Below are positions 1 through 7,794 of a stretch of DNA of 20,716 bases, in pieces. A program made the position numbers and the translations under genes. This DNA comes from Desulfovibrio sp. UBA6121. Its GTDB lineage: Bacteria; Desulfobacterota; Desulfovibrionia; Desulfovibrionales; Desulfovibrionaceae. Positions within the stretch are counted from its first letter, which is position 1; each line of letters begins with the position of its first letter. The stretch spans positions 1 to 20,716 of the forward strand of contig DIVX01000132.1 of assembly GCA_002422505.1 (NCBI GenBank), read 5' to 3'. Below the pieces are notes generated by a model, which was given only the letters and a program-made list of their open reading frames with translations, ran no database searches and was not told the origin of the DNA.

Positions 1-97
1 CCAGTTCCACCCGGAGTTCAAGTCCGGTCCCATGCATCCGCATCCGCTGTTCCGGGAGTTCATCGCCGCTGCGGTGAAATACGCGAAGGGCAAGTAG
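1..97 (+). CDS. pyrG: CTP synthase, C-terminal end (partial)
   Basis: Only the last 31 codons are in the window, reading from base 2 to the TAG at 95-97. The peptide opens with QFHPEFKS and continues with a PHPLF stretch. This is the typical end of the class I glutamine amidotransferase domain of CTP synthase, which makes CTP from UTP with glutamine-derived ammonia; the H and E of HPE belong to the amidotransferase catalytic triad. The stop lies one base before the kdsA start, so the two genes are probably co-transcribed. The call rests on a short but characteristic tail. Confidence 0.85.
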   Translation, partial: QFHPEFKSGPMHPHPLFREFIAAAVKYAKGK

Positions 98-98
98 C

Positions 99-917
99 AT
101 GACCGCCGACAGCTCCGCGCTCTACGCCAAAAGCCTGACAGGGCCGTTCATCCTTGCCGGGCCCTGCGTGCTGGAAAGCCGACAGCTGGCCCTGGATGTG
201 GCGCGCGAGCTGGCGGCCATTTCAGAGCGCCTGGACCTGCCCATCGTGTTCAAAAGCTCGTACGACAAGGCCAACCGGACCTCGGTGACCAGCTTTCGCG
301 GTCCCGGCATGGACATGGGCCTGTCGTGGTTGGCCGAGGTGCGCGAGGCCACCGGCCTGCCCATTGTGACGGACATCCACCTGCCGGAGCAGGCCGCGCC
401 CGTGGGCGAAGTGGCCGACGTGCTGCAAATTCCTGCATTCTTGTGCAGGCAGACGGATCTGCTCGTCGCCGCGGCCGAGACAGGGCGCATCGTCAACGTC
501 AAGAAGGGCCAGTTCCTGGCCCCGTGGGACATGAAGAACGCCTGCGACAAGCTGCGCAGCACCGGCAATGGCCGCTTCTGGCTTACGGAGCGGGGCGCAA
601 GCTTCGGCTACAACAACCTTGTGGTCGACATGCGCAGCATCCCCATAATGCGCGGGTTCGGCGCGCCGGTGGTGTTCGACGCCACTCACTCCGTGCAGCT
701 GCCGGGCGGGCAGGGCGGTTCATCCGGCGGCCAGCGCGAGTTTGTAACCACCCTGGCCAGCGCCGCCGTTGCGGCCGGGGCCAGCGGCGTGTTCCTGGAG
801 GTCCACCCGGACCCGGACCGCGCCCTGTGCGACGGCCCCAACAGCCTGCCCCTGGCGCAACTTGAAGGCCTGCTCAAGCGTCTTCTCGCCATCTGGAGCG
901 TGCCCCGTGCCGGATAA
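99..917 (+). CDS. kdsA: 3-deoxy-8-phosphooctulonate (KDO-8-P) synthase, metal-dependent class
   Basis: A 272-residue cytoplasmic enzyme that condenses phosphoenolpyruvate with arabinose 5-phosphate to KDO 8-phosphate, the precursor of the LPS inner-core sugar KDO. Family motifs cover the whole length, including KSSYDKANR (52-60), PAFLCRQTDLL (112-122), NVKKGQFLAPWD (133-144) and DATHSVQLPGG (194-204). Cys23 in AGPCVLES sits where the Aquifex-type metal-dependent enzymes have their metal-binding Cys; the metal-independent E. coli type has Asn there. His197, Glu234 and Asp245 match the other metal ligands, and the loop after H197 lacks the QCRDPFG segment of the metal-independent class. It starts one base after pyrG and overlaps kdsC by 11 bases, so it is clearly in an operon. 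Confidence 0.97.
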   Translation: MTADSSALYAKSLTGPFILAGPCVLESRQLALDVARELAAISERLDLPIVFKSSYDKANRTSVTSFRGPGMDMGLSWLAEVREATGLPIVTDIHLPEQAAPVGEVADVLQIPAFLCRQTDLLVAAAETGRIVNVKKGQFLAPWDMKNACDKLRSTGNGRFWLTERGASFGYNNLVVDMRSIPIMRGFGAPVVFDATHSVQLPGGQGGSSGGQREFVTTLASAAVAAGASGVFLEVHPDPDRALCDGPNSLPLAQLEGLLKRLLAIWSVPRAG

Positions 918-1434
918 GGCCCTGCTTGCACGCGGGGGCGGCATAAAGTTGCTCATTCTGGATGTTGACGGCGTGTTGACGGACGGCGGGCTATACTATG
1001 ACCACGAAGGCAACGTCACCAAGCGTTTCAATGTGCAGGACGGCCTTGGAATCAAAATTGCACAATCCTTTGGCCTGAACATCGCCGTCATCACCGGTCT
1101 CAAGCATGGCGCGGTGGAGAAGCGGGTTCGGGAACTGGGCATAGAGGAGTACCACGCAGGACACGTGGACAAGGTGCCCTTAATGGATGCGATACGGGGA
1201 AGACTGGATCTTGAGCGCGCCGAAATCGCCTACATGGGCGATGACTGGGTGGACGCGGGCGTCATGGGAGCCGTTGGCCTGCCCATGGCCGTGGCCAATG
1301 CGCAGCCGGAAATCCTCGCCCTGGCCAAGTGGATCTCCCAACGCTCCGGCGGTCAGGGGGCGGTCCGCGAGGCCGTCATGTTCCTCCTGCGCTGCCGTGG
1401 ACAATACGACGCAGCCTGGGAGAAGTGGAGCTGA
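907..1434 (+). CDS. kdsC: KDO-8-phosphate phosphatase (HAD family)
   Basis: A 175-residue HAD-superfamily phosphatase of the C0 (capless) type that removes phosphate from KDO 8-phosphate to give free KDO. Motif I is LDVDGVLTDG with Asp19 and Asp21 as nucleophile and acid/base; motif IV is GDDWVD (111-116), holding the metal-binding aspartates. The frame is open further upstream, but the family N-terminus and a GGAG at 895-898 favour GTG at 907, eight bases beyond it and inside the kdsA end. That start gives the usual family length. In the first HAD loop the common ITGR is ITGL here, a small deviation. Two in-frame stop codons (1432-1434 and 1435-1437) separate it from lptC. Confidence 0.93.
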   Translation: MPDKALLARGGGIKLLILDVDGVLTDGGLYYDHEGNVTKRFNVQDGLGIKIAQSFGLNIAVITGLKHGAVEKRVRELGIEEYHAGHVDKVPLMDAIRGRLDLERAEIAYMGDDWVDAGVMGAVGLPMAVANAQPEILALAKWISQRSGGQGAVREAVMFLLRCRGQYDAAWEKWS

Positions 1435-1437
1435 TGA

Positions 1438-2019
1438 ATGCGCAAGCCTTTTGTCATAGTGGTCGTGATTTTTCTGCTTGGTCTGGCCATCGGCATGGTG
1501 GTTACCCAGCAGCGTACGACCCCCACCGCCCCGCCTGAGAAACAGGCCGCCAGGTCCGAGCCCGATGTCGTGGCCGAGGATTTGGAACTTGTGCAGGGCA
1601 GCGATGGCAAGGAGCTGTGGCGCATACGGGCCAAGAGCGCGCAGTACAGCCTGGACCAGCGCATTGTGCAGGTGCTGCGGCCACAGCTTTCCGCGTACGT
1701 TGGGGCAGACAGGGAAGAGGTGTTCATCAAGTCCGACCTGGGCGAAATAAACCAGTCTGGCAACACCGTGACCCTGCGCGACAACATTTCCGGACGTTTT
1801 GGGGATTTCGCCCTGACCTCCGATGTGTTCGACTACATCGGGGCCATGAAGAAAGCCTATTTCAAGGGGCGCGTCATCGTCACCCGGCCAGACTTCACAG
1901 TCAACGCCACCACTGTTGAAATCAACCTTGAGACGCGCGAATTGACTGCTGCGGGCGGAGTTGCCGCTGAACTGACCCCCGCCAGTCTGAAGTCCCTCAA
2001 GAAGGAGAACAAAAAGTGA
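1438..2019 (+). CDS. lptC: LPS export ABC transporter periplasmic anchor LptC
   Basis: A 193-residue bitopic inner-membrane protein. A short basic N-terminus (MRKP) is followed by one hydrophobic segment at about residues 5-23, then a periplasmic OstA/YrbK-like beta-jellyroll domain. LptC takes LPS from the LptB2FG transporter and hands it to LptA. Sequence similarity in this family is low, so the call rests on the TM-anchor architecture, the length near the E. coli protein, phrases such as ELWRIRAKSAQY, and above all the position between kdsC and lptA. It follows kdsC with no untranslated gap beyond a second stop codon. It ends in a GTGA overlap with lptA, suggesting translational coupling. 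Confidence 0.9.
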   Translation: MRKPFVIVVVIFLLGLAIGMVVTQQRTTPTAPPEKQAARSEPDVVAEDLELVQGSDGKELWRIRAKSAQYSLDQRIVQVLRPQLSAYVGADREEVFIKSDLGEINQSGNTVTLRDNISGRFGDFALTSDVFDYIGAMKKAYFKGRVIVTRPDFTVNATTVEINLETRELTAAGGVAAELTPASLKSLKKENKK

Positions 2020-2912
2020 GGCAGCGCAGGAATTCTGCTTTTATTGCGGCCTTCGTGGCCGTGTTCCTGCTTGTGTGCCTGTGCGTGCAAGGCCTGGCGG
2101 AAGGCCCCGCCGCGCCCAATTGGGGCGAAGTGCGCGTGGCGACCGAGCCGGTCATTGTGCGCCTCAAGCCGGACCTGGCCTCGCCCACGGTGCGCACGCT
2201 GAAGGCGGGCGACCGCGTGCGCCTGGACTTTCCCCAGCAGAACGGCTGGACGGCTCTTTTCGATGTGAGCGAACCCCAGCGCGACGTGACCCGGGCCATC
2301 GGCTTTGCCGAGGCCAGGCTGTTCGCCCCTGTTTCCCAGGCCAAGCCCCAGCCGCAGCACGCCGCAGCAAAGCCCACGGCCTCCGGGGAGGTCAAAAGCG
2401 CGGTGAAGGAAAGCCCGAACCTCCAAGCGGGCAAGGCTTCATCCACTGGCAAAGATGATCCCGTGCGCATCACCTCGGACAAGATGGTTTACAGCCAGAC
2501 CGAGAACGCTGTGGTGTTCCAGGGAAACGTGCACGGCACCCAGGCCGACATGGCAATCTGGGCCCACAAGGTGACGGCGTATTTCGTCAAGGAGCAGAAG
2601 CCCGGCGCCAAGGCCGGGCAGGAAAAAGGCCCTGGCGACTTCGGCGGCGGCGACAAGATCGACCGCATCGTGGCCGAGGGCGACGTGCGCATGGTCTCCG
2701 GCAAGAACGAGGGCGCGTGCGCGCAGTTGACGTATCTTGTGGGCGAGGGCGTGCTGCGCATGGAGGGCAATCCCATCCTGCGCGAGGGCCAAAACACCGT
2801 GCGCGGCGATGTCATCAAGTACTACATGAAAGAGAACCGCAGCGAGGTCTTGAGCGGCGCCCAGCGCCGGGTGGAGGCCATCTTCTTCTCGCCCAAGGGA
2901 GACAAGAAATAG
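2016..2912 (+). CDS. lptA: LptA-type periplasmic LPS transport protein with N-terminal SH3-like domain
   Basis: A 298-residue protein, much longer than the roughly 185 residues of E. coli LptA. A signal peptide covers about residues 1-28. Residues 36-105 look like a bacterial SH3-type domain: a VATEPVIVRLKPDLASPTV start, LKAGDRVRL, then a GW..LFDV strand. A proline/alanine/lysine-rich linker spans about 106-148. The LptA/OstA jellyroll occupies about 149-290, with VRITSDKMVYSQTENAVVFQGNV and a KIDRIVAEGDVRM repeat strand. A charged Gly-rich insertion (about 193-213) interrupts the OstA domain. LptA polymers bridge LptC to LptD across the periplasm. The GTG start overlaps the lptC stop and has AGGAG at 2003-2007. 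The family call is firm; the SH3 assignment is from pattern only. Confidence 0.9.
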   Translation: MRQRRNSAFIAAFVAVFLLVCLCVQGLAEGPAAPNWGEVRVATEPVIVRLKPDLASPTVRTLKAGDRVRLDFPQQNGWTALFDVSEPQRDVTRAIGFAEARLFAPVSQAKPQPQHAAAKPTASGEVKSAVKESPNLQAGKASSTGKDDPVRITSDKMVYSQTENAVVFQGNVHGTQADMAIWAHKVTAYFVKEQKPGAKAGQEKGPGDFGGGDKIDRIVAEGDVRMVSGKNEGACAQLTYLVGEGVLRMEGNPILREGQNTVRGDVIKYYMKENRSEVLSGAQRRVEAIFFSPKGDKK

Positions 2913-2913
2913 C

Positions 2914-3636
2914 ATGGCCGAAATCATCGCCACCAACCTGTCCAAACGCTATGGCGAGCGCGAAGTGGTGCGCCATATCAACCTTTCCATCCGCGACCGC
3001 GAAGTGGTTGGCCTGCTTGGCCCCAACGGCGCGGGCAAGACCACGACCTTTTACATGCTCGTGGGGGTGGTGACTCCAACCACCGGCCACGTTGTGCTGG
3101 ACGGCGAGGACGTGACCGAACGCCCGCTGCACGAGCGCGCACGGCTGGGGCTTTCCTATCTGCCGCAGGAAAGCTCCATCTTCAAGAAGCTTTCGGTGCG
3201 CAAGAATCTTGATGTGATTCTTGAACAGATGCCCATGACCCGCGCGCAGCGCAAAGCCCGCGCGGAAGAGCTGCTGGAGATGTTCAACATCAGCAAGCTG
3301 GCCAACCAGCCCGCCATGTTCCTTTCCGGCGGCGAGCGCAGGCGGCTTGAAATCGCCCGCTCGCTCATCGTGAACCCAAAGTTCATCCTGCTCGACGAGC
3401 CCTTTGCAGGCATCGATCCCATTGCCGTCATCGACATCCAGGAAATCATCGCCGTGCTCAAGAAGATGGGCATCGGCATTCTTATTTCCGATCACAACGT
3501 TCGGGAAACGTTGAATATCTGCGACCGCGCCTATCTGGTCTACGAGGGCATGGTCATCCTTGAGGGCAGCCCCACGGAAATTGTGCAAAGCAGCAAGGCC
3601 CGCAAACTGTACCTCGGCGAATCCTTCAGTCTCTAA
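2914..3636 (+). CDS. lptB: LPS export ABC transporter ATP-binding protein LptB
   Basis: A 240-residue ABC ATPase that powers LPS extraction from the inner membrane with LptF and LptG (not in this window). The Walker A motif GPNGAGKT is at 36-43, the signature LSGGE at 137-141 followed by RRRLEIARS, Walker B ILLDEPFAGIDP at 158-169, and the switch His at 194 (ISDHN). Length and spacing match the LptB family exactly. It starts one base after lptA, with AAGGGAG at 2895-2901. It is the last gene before a 281-base gap with a candidate promoter for rpoN, so the LPS operon probably ends here, although no clear intrinsic terminator was found after it. Confidence 0.97.
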   Translation: MAEIIATNLSKRYGEREVVRHINLSIRDREVVGLLGPNGAGKTTTFYMLVGVVTPTTGHVVLDGEDVTERPLHERARLGLSYLPQESSIFKKLSVRKNLDVILEQMPMTRAQRKARAEELLEMFNISKLANQPAMFLSGGERRRLEIARSLIVNPKFILLDEPFAGIDPIAVIDIQEIIAVLKKMGIGILISDHNVRETLNICDRAYLVYEGMVILEGSPTEIVQSSKARKLYLGESFSL

Positions 3637-3708
3637 TCGTACGGAATCCCCAAATATCTTAGGCGTCTATGCCGGGCGGAAGCCCCGTTGGCGTGCCTTG
3701 TCTTCGGA

Positions 3709-3726
3709 TTTGTGGATTTACACAAA
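3709..3726. promoter_or_regulatory. Perfect 6-bp inverted repeat, possible operator
   Basis: TTTGTG-GATTTA-CACAAA is a perfect palindrome with 6-bp arms and a 6-base centre. Its right arm runs through the -35 box of the candidate promoter at 3717-3745, the usual place for a repressor or dual-regulator site. It does not fit the CRP (TGTGA-N6-TCACA) or FNR (TTGAT-N4-ATCAA) consensus, so no binding protein is proposed. Confidence 0.4.
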
Positions 3727-3745
3727 CCCTGAAGGTTGGTACACT
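3717..3745 (+). promoter_or_regulatory. Candidate sigma-70 promoter for rpoN operon
   Basis: TTTACA (3717-3722, five of six matches to the -35 consensus), a 17-base spacer, and TACACT (3740-3745, four of six matches to the -10). Transcription would start near 3752 and leave a leader of about 165 bases before the rpoN start at 3918. The surrounding 3637-3917 gap is clearly more AT-rich than the genes on either side, as expected for a promoter region. Nothing else definite was seen in the gap. Confidence 0.45.
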
Positions 3746-3917
3746 TTTTTCATGCGTGGTGTGAATATTTGAAAATGCGCGTATATTTGGTGGGTTATCA
3801 GAAAAAACTTGCGCAATATTTACGCCTGTGGCAGCATCAACGCATACAAACTTGAAGCGTTTGCAATTATTTTGGCGTCACACACGTCGATGAATGTGGA
3901 GGCAGCGGAATCTTTCT

Positions 3918-5363
3918 ATGGGTCTTGAGCTTCGCCAACAACTTAAGCTGACGCAGCAACTGGTCATGACGCCCCAGTTGCAGCAGGCCATCAAGCTTCT
4001 GCAGCTCTCGCGGCTGGAGCTTGTGGAGTCGATTCAGCAGGAGCTCATGGAGAACCCGTTCCTTGAGGAACTGGACCCCGATGTCGTTGATACCGCACCT
4101 TCCACCGACAATTTGGACGACTATGAATCGGCCCATACGGACGCGCAGAGCAGGGCGGATGAAGACCTCATGCGCACCGCCGACTGGGAGAACTACCTTG
4201 GGGAGTTCTCAAGCGTCACCAAGCAGTCTCTGGGGCGCGAGCTCGAAGTGCCGGAGGAAGGGCTTTCCTTCGAAGCCCGGCTGACCTCCAAGCCCACCCT
4301 TGACGGACATCTCTCCTGGCAGATGCGCCTTTCGAACTTTTCCGAGCGCGATTTGGCAATCGGCGAGGTCATCATCGGCAACCTGGATTCGCGAGGCTAT
4401 TTGCAGGCCTCGGTCGAGGAAATGCGCGAGCAGTTGCCAGAGGTCGAACTCGGCGACATCGAGACCGTGATCCGGCGCATACAGCGCCTGGACCCGGTTG
4501 GCGTCGCCGCGCGCAGCGTGCAGGAATGCCTGCTGGTGCAAATGGAGGTGCTGGGGCTGGACCGCGACCCGACCCTGGTTTCCCTGGTGCGCGAGCACCT
4601 GGAGGATTTGGAGAAGCACCGCTACAAGCCGCTCATCAAGAAGTTTCGCATCAGCATGGACGATCTGAAGGAGTACCTGGACCTTCTGCAGACCCTTGAG
4701 CCTATGCCCGGCGCGCATTTCTCCACCGGCGAACCCCAGTACGTGAGCCCGGACGTGTTCGTGTACAAGCACGGGCAGGATTTTGTCATTGTGCTGAACG
4801 AGGACGGCTTCCCGCGCTTGCAGCTCAACTCCTTCTATGTGGAAAATTTGCGGGCCAAGACCTCGGTTGAAAAGGATTATTTCCAAGACAAGGTGCGCAG
4901 CGCGGAGTGGCTTATGAAGAGCCTTTACCAGCGGCAGCGGACCTTGTACAAGGTAATGGAAAGCATAGTGCGTTTCCAGCGCGAGTTCTTTGAGAACGGA
5001 GTGACGAAGCTTAGGCCCTTGATCCTCAAGGAGGTGGCGGAGGACATCGGCATGCACGAGTCCACGGTGAGCCGCATCACCACGAGCAAGTATGTGGCTA
5101 CGCCGCATGGGATCTACGAGCTCAAGTTCTTCTTCAACAGCGCGCTGGACCTTGACGACGGCACCCAGGTGGGCTCCGAATCCGTCAAGGCTTTGATAAA
5201 GCAGCTTATTGGCGAAGAAAACCCCAAGCGGCCCTTGAGCGACGAGCAGATCGGCGAAGTCCTCAAGCAGAAACTGGAGGTGAACATAGCGCGCCGCACC
5301 GTGGCCAAGTATCGCACGGCCATGAATATCGAGTCTTCCTCCAAGCGCAAGCAAGTCTTCTAA
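3918..5363 (+). CDS. rpoN: RNA polymerase sigma-54 factor
   Basis: A 481-residue sigma-54 factor, which directs RNA polymerase to -24/-12 promoters and needs AAA+ activators. Region I is the Gln/Leu-rich start (MGLELRQQLKL, TPQLQQAIKLLQLSRLEL). An acidic region II follows (about 45-105), then the core-binding domain with LDPVGVAARSVQECL. The -12 HTH region carries IGMHESTVSRITTSKYVATPHG, and the RpoN box ARRTVAKYR is at 458-466. An in-frame ATG at 3894 would add eight residues, but its codons include the GGAGG at 3898-3902. The family-typical N-terminus supports 3918, though the SD-to-start gap of about 15 bases is long. No SD suits 3894 better. Confidence 0.95.
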   Translation: MGLELRQQLKLTQQLVMTPQLQQAIKLLQLSRLELVESIQQELMENPFLEELDPDVVDTAPSTDNLDDYESAHTDAQSRADEDLMRTADWENYLGEFSSVTKQSLGRELEVPEEGLSFEARLTSKPTLDGHLSWQMRLSNFSERDLAIGEVIIGNLDSRGYLQASVEEMREQLPEVELGDIETVIRRIQRLDPVGVAARSVQECLLVQMEVLGLDRDPTLVSLVREHLEDLEKHRYKPLIKKFRISMDDLKEYLDLLQTLEPMPGAHFSTGEPQYVSPDVFVYKHGQDFVIVLNEDGFPRLQLNSFYVENLRAKTSVEKDYFQDKVRSAEWLMKSLYQRQRTLYKVMESIVRFQREFFENGVTKLRPLILKEVAEDIGMHESTVSRITTSKYVATPHGIYELKFFFNSALDLDDGTQVGSESVKALIKQLIGEENPKRPLSDEQIGEVLKQKLEVNIARRTVAKYRTAMNIESSSKRKQVF

Positions 5364-5402
5364 ACAGGCGTTGCCCGCCATCAAGCCTTCTGGAGGTATT
5401 GC

Positions 5403-5945
5403 ATGAACATTTCTTTCGCCTTCAAGAATTTCGAACCCTCTGATCACTTGAAGGAATATGCCTCTTCCCGGTTCGAGAAGATGGCCAAGTTCATTGGCGA
5501 TACCGTTGAGACCGAACTGCAGGTCAATCTTTCGGTGGAAAAGTTCCGGCACAAGGCCGAGGTCGTCCTCCTGGCGGACAATCTCCATCTCTCCGCCTTT
5601 GAAGAATCCGAGGACATGTACTCCACCATCGACCAGGTGCTGGACAAGCTGGAGTCGCAGCTCAAGCGCATGCGCGAGCGCCACAAGGAGCGCCGCCGCG
5701 CCGGCACCCCGCGCGCCGCACGCATGGATGTCATCAGCTTTTCGGACGAAGGCGATGGCCGCGCCCCGACCATCAAGGAGACGGACAACTTCGAGCCCAA
5801 GCCCATGAGCGTTGATGAAGCGGCCATGCAGCTTGAAAGCCTCAAGTTCGAGTTTCTGGTCTTCCGCAATGCGGAGACCTCTCGCGTCAACGTGATTTAC
5901 CGCACCAAGAACGGAGACTTCGGTCTCATCGACCCTGGAAACTAA
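5403..5945 (+). CDS. hpf: Ribosome hibernation promoting factor, long form
   Basis: A 180-residue protein with an N-terminal S30AE domain (about 1-100), a charged linker, and a C-terminal dimerisation domain (about 125-178) ending in VIYRTKNGDFGLIDP. This is the long HPF form that alone dimerises 70S ribosomes into inactive 100S particles in stationary phase; E. coli has a short HPF plus RMF instead. A strong GGAGGT at 5392-5397 lies six bases before the ATG. It sits between rpoN and ptsN, as hpf does in E. coli, but as a long form. The gene ends two bases before ptsN. Confidence 0.95.
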   Translation: MNISFAFKNFEPSDHLKEYASSRFEKMAKFIGDTVETELQVNLSVEKFRHKAEVVLLADNLHLSAFEESEDMYSTIDQVLDKLESQLKRMRERHKERRRAGTPRAARMDVISFSDEGDGRAPTIKETDNFEPKPMSVDEAAMQLESLKFEFLVFRNAETSRVNVIYRTKNGDFGLIDPGN

Positions 5946-5947
5946 CG

Positions 5948-6397
5948 ATGCGGCTTGACGAGTATCTTGATCCGGAACTGGTGCTGCCGAACCTTCAGGC
6001 CAGCACCAAGTCCGAAGTGCTGCGGGAAATGACCGGCGCCATTGCTGCCCGGCATCCCCATCTTGATGCCGATCTCGCCCTCTCGGTCCTGCTGGACCGG
6101 GAGGGGCTCGGCACCACGGGCATTGGCGACGGGGTGGCCATTCCGCATGGCAAGCTGCCTTCCCTCACCAACATCATCCTGCTTGTGGGGCGCAGTCTGC
6201 ACGGCGTCGATTTCGAGGCCCTGGACTTCAAACCCTGCAGTATCTTTTTTCTTGTGCTCGCACCAGAGCAGATGACCGGAATCCACCTGCGCATCCTGGC
6301 CCACATCTCGCGGCTCATCAAAGACGATTCCTTCCGCCGGGACTTCTTTGAGGCCGAGGACAGCGACGCGCTGCTGCGGCTGCTTCAATCCTATTAA
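5948..6397 (+). CDS. ptsN: Nitrogen-related PTS EIIA (PtsN-type)
   Basis: A 149-residue PTS EIIA type-2 domain protein. The phosphorylated histidine is His67 in DGVAIPHGKL, preceded by the family stretch LLDREGLGTTGIG (48-60). EIIA-Ntr proteins regulate rather than carry sugar; known targets in other bacteria include potassium transport and sigma-54-linked metabolism. The start two bases after hpf has only a weak GGA-type SD, so translation is probably coupled to hpf. It lies between hpf and rapZ as in E. coli. No ptsP or npr partner was seen in the window, so its phosphate donor must be encoded elsewhere. Confidence 0.94.
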   Translation: MRLDEYLDPELVLPNLQASTKSEVLREMTGAIAARHPHLDADLALSVLLDREGLGTTGIGDGVAIPHGKLPSLTNIILLVGRSLHGVDFEALDFKPCSIFFLVLAPEQMTGIHLRILAHISRLIKDDSFRRDFFEAEDSDALLRLLQSY

Positions 6398-6409
6398 GGG
6401 TGTGACGGC

Positions 6410-7297
6410 ATGACGCAGACCCCTTCCGAATCCTTTTCCGTTGTCGTCGTCACCGGGCTTTCCGGCTCCGGAAAAAGCACGGCGCTCAACGTGTTCGAGG
6501 ACCTCGGCTACTTCTGTGTCGATGGCTTGCCTGCTTCCATGCTGCCCAAGCTGGTGGCCCTGTTTCTCGGCAAGGATTCCAAGCACCGGGGCTTGGCCCT
6601 GGGCATGGACCTGCGCCAGCAGGACTTTCTGGAGCAGTGGAACGACGCCGTGCAGGAGCTTTCGACCAAGGGCATTTACGTGCGCGTGCTTTTTGTGGAG
6701 GCCAAAACCCCTGCGCTGATGCGCCGCTATGCCACCACCCGCCGACCGCACCCGCTGGAAAGCGGAGAGATGGGCCTGGAACAGGCGCTTGTGAAAGAAA
6801 GGGCAATGCTCGCCCCCTTGCGCAAAGACGCCGAACTCGTGCTCGACACCAGCGAATACTCCATCCACGATCTGCGACGCGCCATCCAGGAGCGCTTCAA
6901 CGCCAAAGAATCGGCCGGGCAGGGCATGCGCGTGCACGTCATGAGCTTCGGCTTCAAGTACGGCGTTCCGGCCGAGGCTGACTTGGTGTTTGACCTGCGC
7001 TTTCTGCCCAACCCGTATTTTGTGCCGGAACTGCGCCCCATGTCCGGCAAGGACGCACCCGTTGCGGAGTATGTCTTCAACTCCGAACCGGGGCTGACGT
7101 TCAAGTCGAAACTTCTGGATTTCTTGCAGTATCTTCTTCCTCTCTATGCTGCGGAGGGACGCTACCGCGTGGCTGTCGCCATCGGCTGCACCGGCGGGCG
7201 GCACAGGTCCGTCGCCATGTCTGAATTGTTGTTCGCAACCTTGCGCGACACGGGCTATTCCGTGACCTTGGAGCACCGGCATTTCGATCTTGGCTGA
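6410..7297 (+). CDS. rapZ: RapZ/YvcJ-family nucleotide-binding RNase adapter protein
   Basis: A 295-residue P-loop protein. Walker A GLSGSGKST is at 16-24, with the family continuation ALNVFEDLGYFCVDGLP (25-41). The C-terminal domain holds HVMSFGFKYGVP, DLVFDLRFLPNPYF and the diagnostic IGCTGGRHRSV. In E. coli, RapZ binds small RNAs and directs RNase E to control glmS (amino-sugar synthesis for envelope precursors); in Bacillus YvcJ the role differs. The sequence alone does not decide which role applies. It follows ptsN by 12 bases with an AAGGG-type SD at 6396-6400, and it precedes three mannose-family PTS genes. Confidence 0.94.
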   Translation: MTQTPSESFSVVVVTGLSGSGKSTALNVFEDLGYFCVDGLPASMLPKLVALFLGKDSKHRGLALGMDLRQQDFLEQWNDAVQELSTKGIYVRVLFVEAKTPALMRRYATTRRPHPLESGEMGLEQALVKERAMLAPLRKDAELVLDTSEYSIHDLRRAIQERFNAKESAGQGMRVHVMSFGFKYGVPAEADLVFDLRFLPNPYFVPELRPMSGKDAPVAEYVFNSEPGLTFKSKLLDFLQYLLPLYAAEGRYRVAVAIGCTGGRHRSVAMSELLFATLRDTGYSVTLEHRHFDLG

Positions 7298-7347
7298 CCG
7301 GCGGCCAGAACCATGTGCGCGGCTTGATATGCGCACGCAGGCGAGAA

Positions 7348-7785
7348 ATGGCAGAAATGAGCGAGTCTCAAGCTGAAGCCCGGCAGGTGGGCGTGCTCGT
7401 GGTGACCCACGGAGAGTTCGGCGCGGCCCTGCTGGATGCCGCCCAGATGATCCTTGGGCCGCAGCAGGGCACACGTTCCGTCAGCGTATTGGTTTCGCGC
7501 GGGGTGGACGAGATCGTCAGCGAGCTTAAGGCCGCGTTGTCCAAGCTGGAATCTGGCCTTGGCGTGCTGGTGCTTACGGACCTCTTCGGCGGCACGCCAA
7601 CGACATTGAGCCTCTCCCTGCGCAAGCTCGGCAACATCGAGGTAGTGGCGGGCGTAAATTTACCCATGCTGCTCAAGGTGTTGCAAACGCGCACTGCGTC
7701 ACTGGCCGAGCTTACCGCCCAGGCCAAGGCGGCCGGGCTGCAGGGCATTGTGGTTCCGGGCGAGATGCTCCGCAAGAAGTCTTAG
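7348..7785 (+). CDS. PTS EIIA component, mannose/fructose/sorbose family
   Basis: A 145-residue single-domain EIIA of the mannose family. The phosphorylatable histidine is His21 in VVTHGEFG. The later LTDLFGGTPTTLS is the family's second hallmark, and VNLPMLLKVL is also typical. It would take phosphate from HPr and pass it to the EIIB encoded next. The frame is open back to 7315, but the family N-terminus and an AGGCGAG-like sequence at 7339-7345 favour ATG 7348; ATG 7357 remains possible. It is separate from EIIB, whereas E. coli ManX fuses the two. Nine bases separate it from the EIIB gene. Confidence 0.9.
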   Translation: MAEMSESQAEARQVGVLVVTHGEFGAALLDAAQMILGPQQGTRSVSVLVSRGVDEIVSELKAALSKLESGLGVLVLTDLFGGTPTTLSLSLRKLGNIEVVAGVNLPMLLKVLQTRTASLAELTAQAKAAGLQGIVVPGEMLRKKS

Positions 7786-7794
7786 GAGAGGGCA

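Noticed and set aside
3830..3845. TGGCAG...GCA near 3830-3845 as a sigma-54 promoter for rpoN.
   Set aside because: Only the GG-N10-GC core fits; the rest of the -24/-12 consensus is absent.
3894..3917. ATG 3894 as the rpoN start.
   Set aside because: The codons include the only good ribosome binding site (GGAGG at 3898-3902), and the family N-terminus begins at 3918.
4209..5684. A 491-codon open frame antisense to rpoN and hpf.
   Set aside because: No recognisable protein features; a shadow of strongly supported + strand genes.
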